This document shows positions 5,259 through 5,342 of a stretch of 5,342 nucleotides of DNA, piece after piece; the first letter of the stretch is position 1; each line of letters opens with the position of its first letter. The stretch lies in the NCBI GenBank assembly GCA_030614245.1, contig JAUWKK010000214.1:1-5342 (forward strand), in the 5' to 3' direction. The position numbers and the translations under genes were made by a program. Below the pieces are notes generated by a model that was given only the letters and a program-made list of their open reading frames with translations, was not told where the DNA came from and did not search any database. Source of the stretch: Planctomycetota bacterium (GTDB lineage Bacteria; Planctomycetota; PUPC01; JABMSA01; JAUWKK01).

Positions 5259-5342
5259 GCACAAGGCTGCGCATCAGGTCCCTCCGATTCTGCCTCACTC
5301 GGCCCAGGGCCATTGCGAGCATTACGGCGAGCGCCAGGCCGC
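5245..5342 (-). CDS. C-terminal end of an unidentified, probably membrane protein (partial)
   Basis: The minus strand has an open frame from the window edge to TAA at 5247-5245, giving 31 visible residues. They begin with a hydrophobic stretch (GLALAVMLAMALG) followed by an arginine-rich tail (GRVRQNRRDLMRSLVRVAA). That pattern resembles a last transmembrane helix followed by a positively charged cytoplasmic end, consistent with the positive-inside rule. It has the same orientation as guaB, and its stop codon lies in a strong stem-loop. The fragment is too short to assign a family, and a 32-codon open frame can occur by chance in GC-rich DNA, so its reality is moderately supported only. Confidence 0.45.
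   Translation of the reverse strand, partial: GLALAVMLAMALGRVRQNRRDLMRSLVRVAA

Noticed and set aside
4956..5264. A 102-codon minus-strand frame upstream of guaB
   Set aside because: It starts at TTG, spans the guaB promoter and leader hairpins, overlaps the upstream gene's end in another frame, and its product looks like no protein family.

Overview
This window is a GC-rich stretch of bacterial chromosome in which every supportable gene lies on the minus strand. Read in the direction of transcription (right to left), it holds: the last 31 codons of an unidentified, probably membrane-bound protein (5245-5342); guaB for IMP dehydrogenase (3443-4909); a small heat-shock protein of the Hsp20 family (2912-3355); lon for the ATP-dependent Lon protease (489-2897); and a tandem tRNA-Pro(UGG) and tRNA-His(GUG) pair (240-82), ending in a good intrinsic terminator (74-36). 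Shine-Dalgarno sites, sigma70-type promoters, CCA-encoding tRNA genes and a 488-residue CBS-containing IMPDH all indicate a bacterium. I cannot assign a phylum from the sequence alone. The intergenic repeats remind me of those in many uncultivated environmental lineages, but that is only an impression.

Layout and control: guaB has a convincing extended -10 promoter (5002-5030) and a leader of about 85 bases with two short hairpins. A perfect AGGAGG site fixes its start at a GTG codon, not at the in-frame TTG 26 codons upstream. The 86 bases between guaB and hsp20 hold a nested inverted repeat (3379-3424) of unknown role. hsp20 and lon are only 14 bases apart, and the lon ribosome binding site almost touches the hsp20 stop codon, so the two are almost certainly co-transcribed. 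This pairs a holdase chaperone with the protease that removes damaged protein. The 248 bases between lon and the tRNAs contain the tRNA promoter (296-324), a leader hairpin (251-280) and a composite of inverted and direct repeats (365-452).

Functionally this is a housekeeping region: guanine nucleotide synthesis, protein quality control and two tRNAs. The catalytic residues checked in Lon and IMPDH are present, and no reading frame is broken. I found no mobile element, CRISPR array, defence island or undescribed multi-gene system. The items most worth a second look are non-coding: the interrupted repeat after lon, the nested inverted repeat before hsp20, the guaB leader hairpins, and a G-quadruplex-type motif just past the tRNA terminator.
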